DNA from: Chamaecrista fasciculata
Taxonomy: Eukaryota > Streptophyta > Magnoliopsida > Fabales > Fabaceae
Length of the DNA: 64,000 nt
Direction of reading: 5' to 3'
Assembly: GCA_003254925.1 (NCBI GenBank)
Contig: QANZ01038626.1
Location: 62,001 to 126,000 of the forward strand
Positions 1-11,108 of the stretch are shown here, in pieces. Position 1 is the stretch's first letter; each line of letters begins with the position of its first letter. The notes below the pieces were generated by a model. The model saw nothing but the letters and a program-made list of their open reading frames with translations. It was not told where the DNA came from and made no database searches. The position numbers and the translations under genes are program-made.

Positions 1-123
1 CTGAGACAGAATCACCAAGTTGGGCCACGGCCCATGCCAGTGACAACACTCCTGATCCTATCACTGCTGTTATTATATGAGCTGTTGCTGTCCAAAACGT
101 CCCTGCATTCATAATTTCATATT

Positions 124-692
124 GGCAAAACACCATTTCGTGCCTTTAACGTTTGCGGTGATTTTCAGTTATGCCCCTAACGTTTCATTTGTGTCAATTG
201 TGCCCCCAATGTGAAACATTAGTTTCAATTATGCCCCCAATTTCAATCATCCACAAAAAAAAAACACCATTTTCGCACGATTTGAGCTCGGTTTTGATCA
301 GATTTCATATGGGTACTCATTTTCGACTTCTAAGGATCATTTTGCACATGCAAATTTTGAGAAAAATGCTTCGTTTTGCTGCATTTCGTTTTGGTCCTTT
401 TTGGGTTACATCGGGTCTGATTTTCTTCGGATTTTGGGCTATTTTAAACTTAATCTTTGAAATTGATCCAAGGAATCAAGTTTGTGATGTCCGAAAATTA
501 AAACCCATATGAAATCTGATCAAAATCGAGCTCAAATCGGGCAATAATGGTGTTTGTTTTTGTGGATGATTGAAATTGGGGGCATAATTGAAACTAACGT
601 TTCACATTGGGGGCACAACTGACACAAATGAAACGTTAGGGGCATAACTGAAAATCACCGCAAACGTTAGGGGCACGAAAGGGTGTTTTGCC
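124..692. mobile_element. MULE-type long-TIR element with 9-bp duplication, in AAP intron 2
   Basis: The ends are GGCAAAACACC... and ...GGTGTTTTGCC, and the arms of about 185 bp are near-perfect inverted copies. The 9-bp repeat TTTCATATT flanks it at 115-123 and 693-701. The reading frame at 171-512 lies inside and is not a gene. Confidence 0.85.
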
Positions 693-745
693 TTTCATAT
701 TTATATACTTTATTACTTTTCAAGTTTTCACTTTCATGTATGTAG

Positions 746-790
746 ATGATATACATAGTTTCAGGCCAGAAAAAAAAATGATATATATAG
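746..790 (+). repeat. Micro-insertion with A-tail and 13-bp direct repeats
   Basis: ATGATATACATAG (746-758) recurs as ATGATATATATAG (778-790), one mismatch. Between them lies TTTCAGGCCAGAAAAAAAA (759-777). The same AGGCC plus A-tail core recurs at four other sites in the window. The rest of 702-1712 is AT-rich AAP intron with no other recognisable feature. Confidence 0.6.
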
Positions 791-1721
791 TAAAAATAAT
801 GAAAAGAAACATAAAGGTTATTTCAAGTTTTGTCATAGGCAAGAAGTATAATAATAAGCATTCTATTGACAACATCTGCACCAGTAAATATTGTTATTTT
901 AGGTTTATCTTATAAATAAGATCAATCGTATTTATATTTTATTATTTCTAGTGTAACAATATTTACATATTATTCTTTATTTATATATATTATGGATGAG
1001 AGTGATATAATATATTATAAGTCCTATTTGACTTTTCTATAAGAGTTATTCTATAGAAAGTTTGATCGTTGAGGGACTTTAATTTTAGACTATTGAATCT
1101 CTCTCTTTTTTTTTGTATTATTTATTAAGATTCAATGACTTAGAACTATAATGTCCCAACACTCAAGTTTTTATAGATTTTCCCTTTTTATGATATGATT
1201 AATGATTTGGTGAAATTTGATGGTTTAGAAAAGAAAAGGTATTGAATTTTAGTTCACAAAATAATAATTTTGTTGCAATATCTTCAATAATTACTTATAA
1301 TATTATTAATATGCAATAAAACTTTTATGCTCAAGTAATAACATGTTTGATCAATTCTTTTTTATTTATAAAAAAAACTTAAATAGTGCTAACGATTGGA
1401 GGAATAAAACATATTGTATTTTGTTTCCATAGGAAAAAAAAATAATATAAAACTCATCTCTAGCTTTTTCAACGACTCTTTTTGCATTTTTTTTTCTTTC
1501 TCTTTTAATGAGCATGATCCTCCACAAACTTTCCCCATCGTCTTTAAAAGAAGTACAGCATAATATCTAAAATGAAATCTTATACACTAAAAATTGACAT
1601 CAATAAAACTTCAACAGTACTATTAATTGCAAATCCATTCATTGTTTTAAGTAATTGCATGTGGTTAGATGGTTAATTATTAAAGGAAACAAAAATACAC
1701 GCCATTAAGTGAAAAGAAAAA

Positions 1722-2066
1722 GTTCAAAGTACAACTTTGGTCACATATCTTTTCTTCAGTTTCCAATTTGGTCTGGTATCTTTTTTTGTTGCGCTTTTAG
1801 TATCATATCTTTGCAAAAAGTTTTAATTTGGTCACATATCTTTTGGTGAGGTCGGAGAATTGATCTCATATACCTTTGCAAAAGGTCATACCATATTAGT
1901 ACTATCTAACCCAAATATATGAAACCAATTCTCCAACAAAAAAAAAAGATGTGGGACTAAATTGGAACTTAACCCAAAGAATGAAACTAAATCTGTAACA
2001 AAAAAAAGATATGAGACCAAATTGAAAATTGAGTAAAAGATAAAAGACCAAATTTAAACTTTAGCC
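1722..2066. mobile_element. MULE-type TIR element with 9-bp duplication, in AAP intron 2
   Basis: The ends read GTTCAAAGTAC... and ...TTTAAACTTTAGCC. AAAGAAAAA is duplicated at 1713-1721 and 2067-2075. The body contains repeated 'ggtcacatatctttt' phrases in inverted orientation. It belongs to the same family as 3134-3505 and 44733-45139. Confidence 0.8.
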
Positions 2067-2193
2067 AAAGAAAAATAATAGGATTTGAATATAATATTTG
2101 AAAACAGATTGTAAACTTTTAATTAAGAAATGTTGAAGATGAATATAATTAATGTGATGGAGAGTAATGTGTGTGATGAATAGATGAATAAAT

Positions 2194-2430
2194 GAAGAGT
2201 GCACTAATAATCCGGTACCTCAAATATTGAAATATATAATTTAGTCCCTAAAAAATTAAAATAGTATACTTATTAATTATTTTCATGGACTAAAAAATAT
2301 ATCATTTTAATCTTTTAGGGATTAATTAAGAGTATACCATTTTAATCTTACAAGAATTAAATTATGTATTTTAATTTTCAAAGATTGAATTGTCAATTCA
2401 ATCATCTTTTAAAAACCAAATTACTCATAA
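2194..2430. repeat. Palindromic MITE-like repeat ('tttagtccctaaa' family)
   Basis: The two halves are inverted copies of phrases such as AATTTAGTCCCTAAAA and TTTTAGGGATTAA. Related copies lie near 14621, 33546 and 53943. No clear target duplication was found, so the ends are approximate. Confidence 0.5.
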
Positions 2431-2476
2431 ATGAATGAGAATGTTACATGTTCTCTTAGAACGTCCATCATCATCG

Positions 2477-2650
2477 GGGAGTGGATCGGCTCAATTATGG
2501 GAATGATAAAGTATGGTGAAGTATGAATCTCAACCATCCATTCCTTCAACCATCATCATTGGGAACAAAACTAAAAATAGAATGGATGGTTGAGATTCAT
2601 ATATACTTCACCATACTTTATCGCTCACATAATTGAGCAGATCCACTCCC
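2477..2650. mobile_element. 174-bp MULE-type MITE inserted in AAP coding exon 2
   Basis: The ends are GGGAGTGGATC and its inverse, with arms of about 75 bp that match almost completely. TCATCATCG is duplicated exactly at 2468-2476 and 2651-2659. On the minus strand this duplicated sequence is the coding stretch for Phe-Asp-Asp of the AAP motif CFDDDGR, so the insertion site is exactly within the coding sequence. Confidence 0.9.
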
Positions 2651-3010
2651 TCATCATCGAAGCATTTGGAATAGTTGGAGTTAATAATATTAATGGCTTC
2701 CGTCTCTCTTTGAAGTTTGGGTTGCACTTCGACTTGCAAATACTGCTTAGTATCAATATACCTATCTTCTTCTATCTGTTATCAACAAAATCAAACATAA
2801 CCTCAATTTAATTAATAATAATCAACTTCAATAATACACAAACTAATAAAATAATAATTAACTCTAGCTAGCTAGAAAGCAGTATCTTACAACTCCATGA
2901 TGGATTCTGCTAGGAAGGGTTCTACTTCTAGGCAACATGGCTAGAAAATTGGGAATGTTAATTAATGCTTTTGGGTTTTGAGTTTTGAGTTTTGAGGAAG
3001 AAGAATGGGA

Positions 3011-3017
3011 TTTTATA
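3011..3017 (-). promoter_or_regulatory. Candidate TATA box of the AAP gene
   Basis: The minus strand reads CCTATAAAAT 73 bp upstream of the AAP start codon, leaving a plausible short leader. A MULE-type element (3134-3505) begins 117 bp further upstream, so the distal promoter has been displaced. Confidence 0.5.
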
Positions 3018-3133
3018 GGACAAGAGATTGATTTTATTTTGTGTGAATAGGAGCTTATTAATTAATACAATTAATCAGAGTGTACCTGATGCATCTAAAA
3101 CACATGCTTCCTCCAATTATGCCATACATTCTA

Positions 3134-3505
3134 GGTCAAAGTATAAATTTGGTCTTATATCTTTTGCTCAGTTTTCAATTTGGTCCTATATATTTTCTCA
3201 TTGCACTTTTGGTCCCATATCTTTGGGCCAGTTCCTAATTTAGTCCCATATCTTTTTTTTGTGTGGCAGATTTGGTATCATATATTTGGATCAATTGTAG
3301 AATTAGTCCTATAAATTTGGGTTAGTTGCAGAAGTGGTCTCATATCTTTGTAAAAGGATTAACTATTAATTGATCCATTTGTAAAGATATGAGATCGATT
3401 CTGCAACTTGACCAAAACATATGAGACCAAATTGTGACCTCTTGAGAAGATATGGGACCAAAAGTGTAACAAAAAAAGATAGAGGACCAAATTTACACTT
3501 TAACC
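3134..3505. mobile_element. MULE-type TIR element with 9-bp duplication, upstream of AAP
   Basis: The ends are GGTCAAAGTATAAATTTGGTC-like and the inverse. TACATTCTA is duplicated exactly at 3125-3133 and 3506-3514. It lies 117 bp upstream of the AAP TATA box. Confidence 0.85.
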
Positions 3506-3514
3506 TACATTCTA

Positions 3515-4209
3515 TATTAATATATTATTATTTAAGAAAATACTGAGGAAAAAAAAAGAAAAATATATCTGAAGGCATGTATGTAGGGGACTTATGATAG
3601 AAATATCAAATATGAATGATCAAAATTAATATTCATATTTTAATTTAAAATTTTATCATATAGATTTGAATTTAGGCTCGGACTTAGATATGCATAATGA
3701 TATATCCAATCTCATACGCCCTACTCATGATAATAATATATTTATTTTTACATATAATATTTATAAAATTTATGTGTTGAGAAAACGTGAATTTATAAAG
3801 ATAAAATATTAAATATTTTATATATATTGAAATGATTTAATAGTATATTTATATTGATTATTATTTTTTAATTTTTAGTAGGTATATATGTAAACTATTA
3901 TAAAAGTTAAAGAAGTTTTAATAAAAAAATAATTTTTTTTTAATTTGTTCCTAATTTGAGTTCATGTATGGAGAATGACTTTTCATAAGTATATATGGAA
4001 ATGAAGATTAATTTTGATATTCATTCATATCCAATTTTAAAAACATTATTATAGTGTCCTATTTATACCTAGGTGTTAATCATCTGTCCTTAGATATTAA
4101 AAGGAACAAATATCTCGAAAATATCTAAAAAATATCGAAGATGATTATTATAGCATCTGATCATAATCATTCTTCTTTTAATTTTCAACAAAACAAAGAG
4201 TAGTTATAA
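3515..4209. other. AT-rich intergenic DNA with a possible hAT relic
   Basis: No gene is seen. The stretch around 3660-3960 (gcccta, tatatcc phrases and an AT-rich core) loosely resembles the hAT-type element at 37765-38232 and may be a decayed relative. Confidence 0.3.
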
Positions 4210-4500
4210 CACTACAAAAAAACCGTGGCAAACAAATGTTACCACGATAGAGCAAACCGTGGCTAACAAGGGCGTCGCATTCTGAATTAGCCACGGTTTT
4301 TGTGAACCGTGGTAACATCTACTTAATCACGGTGATAACCGTGGCTAAATTCATATTAGCCACGGCGATCACCGTAGTTAACAGTTTGAGAAATCAATAA
4401 AAAATTGATTTAGCCACGGTTTTAACCGTGGCTAAAGTTTTGGAAGATTAATAAAAAAGAATTTAATTTAGCTACGGTTACGACCGTAGTAAATTTACAA
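4210..4500 (+). mobile_element. CACTA-type transposon end with subterminal repeats
   Basis: It begins CACTACAAAAAAACCGTGG, close to the plant CACTA (Spm/En-like) terminus CACTACAAGAAAA. Within 290 bp there are about eleven copies, in both orientations, of ACCGTGGCTAA or TTAGCCACGGT variants, the layout of subterminal transposase-binding repeats. I found no matching right terminus, so this is a single end or a decayed element. Confidence 0.65.
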
Positions 4501-5420
4501 AGCCATTTTTTTTAAAAAAAAAAGATAAATGTCCCACTCTATGATGTGAGACATTACTTATACTGAACAACTGCAACTTCTAATTTAAAATAATCTAATT
4601 GATGAATCTATGAAGTTTAAACATAAAAGTCACTAAAATTATTTACATGTTCGTATCACTTTCTATTATAGCATTTATAGTTGTGTAATCCTTTTGAGAC
4701 CATGTGGTTATTTACTAAAATCTAATTGATTAATATTGGTTATTTACTATTGTATCATAATCATGGTGTGACAGAATTAATTTAATTAGAGGTTCCAAAC
4801 AAATGGATAATCAAACTAAGTGAATATTAAATATTGTTAAGAGTTGTCGATCCTAGATCTTCACAAAAAAGAATAATAATATTAGGTGTTTTTATAAAGA
4901 AAAAGTTCAACTTCTATACACATGCATTCCTTTTGTCTCTAAATGTGAGGGGACAGTATACTCGATATTTTAGAGCTCGAAATTAATCTTCAAGTATGTT
5001 ACCTATTCTTGTGGGTATAGTCAATTCATGATACATTTACGATTGATTAATTAAGAAAAAGTTTTTTATAAGTGTAATAATGAAAAAAAATTGACAATAA
5101 TTTAATTTTTTTTATGGAAGCCAATAATTAAATTTTAAACTAGTCAAAATCACTATTTATTAATTTTATTTGATTTGACAATTTTTTGTTCAAATTATAT
5201 CAGGTTTTCACTAAGTTTTTTTTGTTAGAGATAAAAATGGACAAAACACTTAACGGGTGTTAGTCTTTATTCTCATATAATCTACTTAAATATTCACACA
5301 CACTCACTTCCCACCAATGTGGAGCTTGAAAGTTTTCACTAAATTGATGCGAGAATTTTATTTGAAAATTTACTTCAAACTGTATTACCTGTCCAACGAA
5401 CATCCTTTAATATTTAATAT
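4501..5420. other. AT-rich intergenic DNA
   Basis: No coding region, RNA gene or complete transposon is seen here. Confidence 0.5.
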
Positions 5421-5423
5421 TTA

Positions 5424-6828
5424 GGGTCAGTTTGTTTGCGCTTATAATAAAATCTGCTCTGATTATAATCGTAGTGTGATTATAATCAAAGTTGATTATT
5501 TTTTTATTGGTGTTTGGATGAATGTTGATTATTTGGTGTGAAATTATTAAAATGGGTATGTAATGATTGTGGTTGGTAGATAGAAGGGTAAGGAAATTGA
5601 TAAATTGTATAGGAGTAGAAATGGAAGAAAAAGTTGAAAAAAGTAAGATGTGATTTGATTATAATCAAAGCGTGTTTGGATGTGATTGATGCTTAAAAAA
5701 AAATCAAATTGTGTCACTGTTTGCCTTGAAAAGCGTGAAAATCTAATTATAATTGTATGCAACTTTGAAGATGATTATTTTGTTTGGTGGACCAAACTCA
5801 TTTTTACCTACGAAACGGTGGACCGAAAGGACTAAAGTGTATATTCCTTCAGACGTTCGGTCCACCATTTGACACAAGCTTAAAAAATTATAAAACAACC
5901 ACGGACCCGAATTTATGTTTCAATTGGCCTTATAACTTCTCTTCTCTCTCCTTTCTCGTCTTTCTCTCCCTCTCCATCTCTCTCATCTCTCTCTCCCTCT
6001 CCCTCTCCGTCTCCGTCTCTCCCGTCTCTCTCGTTCCGTCTTCCGTCAGCCACCACCGTCTTCGCCGCTGTTATCGTCTCCGACCACCCTCCGCCGACCT
6101 CAGCCGGAAACCCATTTCTCCTTTGCCGTTATCGTCTCTCGTTCCATCTCTCTCAGTATATGTAAGGACAACGTCCCACAAAAGTTCCTTACGGATTCTT
6201 TGTGTATATTTCTTTGACAGGTTGTGCTATCCACCCCAAGATGTCAATGGAAAACGAGTATAGAAGATTGAGCGGTTAGCCCCCTGATTGTGAAATCCAT
6301 GAATATACACATTGTTCTGCTATTTGTGATGTTAAATTTCATCATGATAAGTAAATTAACAGAAATAAATAATGCCAAAGTAGATGGGCATGTGTACAAG
6401 CAAATATAAATTAGTAAGTCATTTGATATCATAATAGCTTCATTGTCTTCTTCCTCCGTCGGAAACCATTTCTCCTTTGTCTTCTTCCTCCATTTTTCAC
6501 AACAGTGGCGAGAAAGAGAGAGACTAGTGAGAAAGGAGCTAAAATTGCAATTTGAATCTTAAATAACTTGAGCAAAATAACATTTTAGTCCAACACAAAA
6601 ATGAGTAATTACAAACTGGCCCAATATTGAAGTAAATGACCATTTTGCCCTTATGATTGGTGATTGATTGTATTAAAGAATATGTAATTATAGGTATATA
6701 TATATAAGGGTATAAGTGTAATTGAGTGTGTTTGATTATAAAAAAATCATGATTATAATTTGATCAGAAAAAAAACATAAACGAACATGCTTAATACGAT
6801 TATAATCAAAGCGCAAACGAACTGGGCC
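5424..6828. mobile_element. PIF/Harbinger-type non-autonomous element carrying non-TIR DNA
   Basis: The left end is GGGTCAGTTTGTTTGCGCTT. The inverse of the right end is GGCCCAGTTCGTTTGCGCTT, 17 of 20 matching. TTA flanks both sides (5421-5423, 6829-6831), as in PIF/Harbinger and Tourist elements. Subterminal GATTATAATC motifs are mirrored. The centre (about 5930-6260) is unlike the AT-rich ends: C/T-rich then GC-rich, resembling a 5' leader and first exon, and open for 160 codons from 5784. A shorter related piece (GTCGGAAACC, TTCTTCCTCC) is repeated at 6445-6495. I infer captured host DNA and do not recognise its source. Confidence 0.65.
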
Positions 6829-6831
6829 TTA

Positions 6832-7840
6832 GCTTGAGATAGATGCATGAGGGTGGAGTGATTTTAAGAAGCTTCAACAAATATAATATTTATTATTTAT
6901 TGGAACCACAAAACTCACCGACAAAACCTAGGATATACATCATCTTTAAAAAGAGATACAACCATGCATGTCTGATTATGGAGTAAAATTTTAATCTGAT
7001 TTTTCACTTTCACTAATTCCCATGTATCTTGATCAAAACTTCAATTTATGAATCAAAGATAATTTGAATCCAACTGTGATGGTGATTGAGGTTGTGTTCT
7101 CTCCACCATGGCAACAGTCAACCACTAAGGTCGAGACTTGCAAGATACGTAAATATTCTTTTAAAATTTTAAATTATCAAAAAGTAAATTATTTATTGAA
7201 ATTCATTTTAATTTGAAATAATAGAAAGTAGTTACTGAAATTATTTTTATAATTTTCTCCACAACTTTTTGTTTTGTTTTATATATATCTTAATGATATA
7301 CCAAAATAATTATCTGAGTAAATCGAACTTATAATATACATAGGAACTAGGAAGTAAGAGAACAATTTTAAAAAACATTACAAGATATTATGTTCTACTT
7401 GAAGTATAAAAGGTATTAGATACAATATAATCAAGCTTAAAAAGAGGATTAATGTTAGTTTGTAGTTATTTCTAATTATTTTTGTACTATGTTAATGCTT
7501 GTAGTATGGTGTCTAATAATGGAAGTGAAGGATAATAATAAGTTTAACAAATAAGGCGTGGGCTTTGTGATAGGACCCAAAATATTAGAAAGTGGAACTA
7601 CCGCACCACAATCAACTACGTTATTGATTGTTGTCCCCCAAAAAATAAACACATTATTTTTAGTAAAATAATAATTTAATTTTAAAAGATTATCAAGTTG
7701 ATGGATAATTTTTTTTTTAAAGATTAAAATATATAGTTTAATATTTGAAAAAACGAAATGTTACTCATTAGTCTTTCAAAAAAAAAAACAAACAACATAC
7801 TTTTTAATTTATATAAAAACATCAACAATCAACAACAAAA
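6832..7840. other. AT-rich intergenic DNA
   Basis: Nothing recognisable as a gene, RNA or complete repeat. Confidence 0.5.
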
Positions 7841-7851
7841 AAGATTAACGT

Positions 7852-7980
7852 AATCTCGCCTTGTTTATGCAGCAATCAATTGGTCAGTGACAGACCCTGA
7901 AATGGAGAACAAATTTGCGAAGGATTAGTCTCTGACCTATCGGGTTAGAAATATCATGGGCAACCCCGAAAAAAAAAAAG
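7852..7980 (+). repeat. SINE-like 3' fragment with poly(A)
   Basis: A moderately GC-rich piece (gcgaaggattagtc, gacctatcgggttag, gggcaacccc) ends in A(11). TTAACGT is found on both sides (7845-7851 and 7981-7987), consistent with target-primed retroposition. No internal promoter boxes are clear, so it would be 5'-truncated. Confidence 0.4.
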
Positions 7981-8371
7981 TTAACGTTAGTCAATGGTTA
8001 ACAGTTAATCAACGATCAACATTGGACCTCTATTGGTCCACGACAATAGTAGTTTATGACATACCTCCACTAAGCAACAATACAAATCATTTTAGTGCCT
8101 CTGGATGGCTGAATTTGGATATATAGTACACTATAAGTATAGTGTTAAGAAATAAGGGAATAGTCAGTATAGAGAAAGTGTCAGTGGAACCACACCTCTG
8201 ACACTTCCTCTCTCTAACTATTCTTTTCTCTCTCAGCACTACACATGTAGTGCACAATATGAGATCCATGTCCTTAGATGGCTTTGGGGTGTCCTTCCAC
8301 TAAGGTCTAAAAAATAGAAAAGTAAAGTGAATAATATTTTATCATAAATTCCTCTATCATTAATCATCATG

Positions 8372-8793
8372 CAATACTGTAGAGATTAAGAATCAAGATA
8401 TAAGGAATCTAGATATGTTACTATTAGTATAGATAATTATAGGTATGTTTATAAAGGTGGTATAAAAGTAATTGAGTATTTGAGTGTTTTGAGATAAGAG
8501 ATTATTGTAGATTATAATCAGATTTTTAAAATAAACAGAATTATTCAACTTTTTGGCAATAATCAACTTACAATACTGTAGAGCTTAAGAATCAAGATAT
8601 AAGGAATCTAGATATGTTACTATTAGTATAGATAATTATAGGTATGTTTATAAAGGTGGTATAAAAGTAATTGAGTGTTTTGAGATAAGAGATTATTGTA
8701 GATTATAATCAGATTTTTAAAACAAACATAATTATTCAACTTTTTGGCAATAATCAACTTATAAGCTGATTTTGAGCAAATCCAAACTGACCC
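8372..8793. repeat. Tandem duplication inside a Tourist-like element end
   Basis: Two direct copies of about 190-199 bp (8372-8570, 8571-8761) start CAATACTGTAGAG and end GGCAATAATCAACTTA. They differ by few bases and a small deletion. The second copy runs into AAATCCAAACTGACCC followed by TAA, which looks like the right terminus of a PIF/hAT-type element related to 5424-6828. No left terminus was found. Confidence 0.6.
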
Positions 8794-8833
8794 TAATACA
8801 TGACTGAGTATTGACTACTTAGTAACAAAAAAT

Positions 8834-9178
8834 TGTTGGGCGGAAGCGCAACTCACACAAGAAATAAAGGAAGAGAAAACGGAGAAACAAACACAAAACT
8901 TTAACGTGGTTCGGTGCTTCAAGACCTACTCCACGATCTCCACTCTATTTGTAATTTTTGCACGGACAAAATTACAAATCCTCCTCAATACAATTTTTGA
9001 ATGAAAAAATTATAAACCCTCCCCCGCATAACTACCCAAGCCCCTTTACACCCATAGGTTAGTAATTTTGTGGTACCTCTTAAGGTGAAAAACACTCTCT
9101 ATTTATAAGGCTCCTCACCCTCTCAACTTTTCTATGCAACCAATGTGAGATTTTATTTGAAAAGAACAAAACCCAACA
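8834..9178. mobile_element. Probable solo LTR or small LTR-element fragment
   Basis: It starts TGTTGGGCGG and ends CCCAACA, giving a 7-bp inverted terminal match. It contains the AACGTGGTTCGG...CTCCACG phrase common in plant copia-type and TRIM LTRs, and CCAATGTGAGA near the end. No 5-bp duplication is certain. The family call is tentative. Confidence 0.45.
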
Positions 9179-10019
9179 AATCCTCTCTTTATTTAAAGTC
9201 TCGCATAATCTCACTTTATCAGGAAAATTGACCTCTCTTCATTCTCAACTTTTCTGATCTTTATTTGTTCTCGCGGAACACTTAGTCCTCCCTCAAATAG
9301 ACTATGTGGCATCGCCACGTCGCTTGCACAACATCGTCAGCACAGTATCCCTTCACCTGCACGACATCTCTTCTTACTTGTGTAGCATCTCCTCGTTTCA
9401 ATTGTACTCTTAATTTACCCAAAACAAAAATTAAGAGTACAATTGCTTCATAATTTAAGGAAACCAACATGCTTTTTTCAAAGAAAATAATTATTTGATT
9501 AGCGCTCTGTCTATATATATATATATATACACGTATTTGCTTGAGAAATTAAAATATATACGTATATTATAACAAAAATTATAGAACTTGTACGGAGTTT
9601 GTACTTAAATTAGTTAAATAAGAAGAATGAGAGAGTGGTGATAATAGAGAAACACGGTGGGTGATGTTAATTAGTGGAGAAGATAACATGCCCAATGGAG
9701 GAATATTGGGATATTTTCGGATCCTAATCGGTGGATATTTTGAAGATAACCTAGATATTAAACTTTTATTAAAAAGTTAAAGTTATTAAGATAATTAAAA
9801 AAATTATATCTTCATTATTTTATTTTTGTATCATTATTATAGTTGACTAGGAAAGCGAAGTCCTCGTGCATGTTTGATTCTGAAAATATAATCTAAAAAA
9901 CAAAAGCAAATGAGAGATAATTTACTTAAATTAAAGTATATAATTAAATAATAATGAAAGTAACTGCACTTTTTAAAATTATTTCATAATTATATAAAAT
10001 AACTGTAACTTATATTATT
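9179..10019. other. Intergenic DNA with moderately GC-rich LTR-like left part
   Basis: 9240-9480 is less AT-rich (gccacgtcgcttgcacaac, cacctgcacgac) and may belong to the same retroelement remnant as 8834-9178. The rest is AT-rich with no gene. Confidence 0.3.
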
Positions 10020-10021
10020 AG

Positions 10022-10404
10022 CCAAGATGTGTTATCAATTGTCTCATAACGAAAGCCCAAGTCATAGTCGAATCATGATGCTTCTACTGTGGGTTAAAGA
10101 AATAGAGTTATGCCCTTGTTAACAACTATAGCTTTTGACTTAGCGATAAATGTTTGATCCTAACAATTGGTATCATAGCTAAAGTTATGGGTTTGGTTCC
10201 CAGCAAAACAATTGCTAAGGAGAAGACTGTTAATCAAGGTGCGTCATCAATTGTCTCATCGTGTAGGCCTGAGTGTGGGGCCAAGCCATAATCGAATCAT
10301 GGTGATTGAGCATCTACTCTACTATGAGTTAAAGATATAGAGTTGCGCATTTGCTAATAGGTAACAACTAACAACTATAATTTTGATTTAATATAAACAT
10401 TTGA
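10022..10404. repeat. Diverged direct duplication with tRNA-like phrase
   Basis: Two diverged direct copies (about 10022-10165 and 10235-10404) share ATCAATTGTCTCAT, AATCGAATCATG, AGAGTT and GTTTGATCCTAACA. Between them is TTGGTATCATAGC...GGTTTGGTTCCCAGC, which resembles a tRNA or retroelement primer-binding phrase. Probably an old retroelement scrap. Confidence 0.4.
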
Positions 10405-11099
10405 TCCTAACATATATAACGACTTAAAAGATATAAAGATAATTTTGTTATTGATAATAAGGGAAACAATATTGCTATAACATCAATAGCCAACGAGCTA
10501 TGAAATACTGATATTATTAATATGGATATATACAGGACGTAATATGAATATAACTAACACAATAATACGTTAAATTTTAAAATTTATATAATACGAGATG
10601 ACATATATATATATATAATTGAAAATCTATAAACATTGATGAAAACTTCAAAAATTATAATATTTATTCATAAAATTTGTCATATGTGTCATTATCTTCT
10701 ACTATTTGTTACGTCAAAATTAAAAAAATTAATTTTAAATCTTAAAACTTATAAATATTATACTGGTGTATAAATATTATACTGGTGTCAAATATGAATA
10801 CATATTCGACACCAATAATCCTCTCTCAAAATAAAGGGCGAGTGCTTTATAATCTACTAGGAGTTAAATTATTGTTTTTCATGCATTAGGATGATACTAA
10901 AATTGACCATATAGGTTAGGCCAGGTAGGTAAATATATTTCTTTTTGCACCTATTTTATAGTCTAGACACGAATCGTTTCTTCTTTGAATGTCCCCCAAC
11001 GAAAAAAGTTGTCCTAACAAAATTGTGTTAACAAGGCCTTAATTACCTATATATTGTTTCAACTAACTAATCATGTGTTACTATAATTCCTTTTATATA
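10405..11099. other. AT-rich intergenic DNA
   Basis: No gene or complete repeat seen. Confidence 0.5.
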
Positions 11100-11108
11100 A
11101 ACTTCTAA

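Larger units (their letters stand above)
16..2938 (-). pseudogene. AAP: Amino acid permease (AAP family), 5' three exons, exon 2 interrupted by a transposon
   Basis: AAP proteins are plasma-membrane proton/amino-acid symporters of the AAAP family. Exon 1 is 2938-2891 (MLPRSRTLPSRIHHGV), with donor GTAAGA. Exon 2 starts at 2775 after a TAACAG acceptor and encodes an acidic N-terminal tail (YLQVEVQPK, NYSKCFDD). It continues after the insertion at 2467-2448 as DGRSKRT before donor GTAACA. Exon 3 is 102-16 and encodes the start of transmembrane helix 1 (TFWTATAHIITAVIGSG, SLAWAVAQL), ending at a GTGATT donor. The diagnostic run CFDDDGRxKRT plus AHIITAVIGSGVLSLAWA is what identifies the family. 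The remaining exons would lie beyond position 1. Intron 1 is 115 bp and intron 2 about 2.3 kb, filled with transposons. Two oddities are seen. A 174-bp element with a 9-bp duplication (183 bp in all) sits inside exon 2; reading through it keeps frame but meets TGA at 2610-2608. The codon split by intron 2 reads TGG (Trp) where the family normally has Gly. Family identity is very likely; non-functionality is inferred. Confidence 0.85.

Noticed and set aside
171-512. 113-codon open frame
   Set aside because: It lies wholly within an inverted-repeat transposon in the AAP intron and has no recognisable domain.
8087-8300. Possible TIR element around ATGGCTGAATTTGG
   Set aside because: The candidate ends are too dissimilar and no duplication was found.
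10170-10205. Possible tRNA gene
   Set aside because: GGTTTGGTTCCCAGC resembles a B box, but no acceptor stem or cloverleaf is present.
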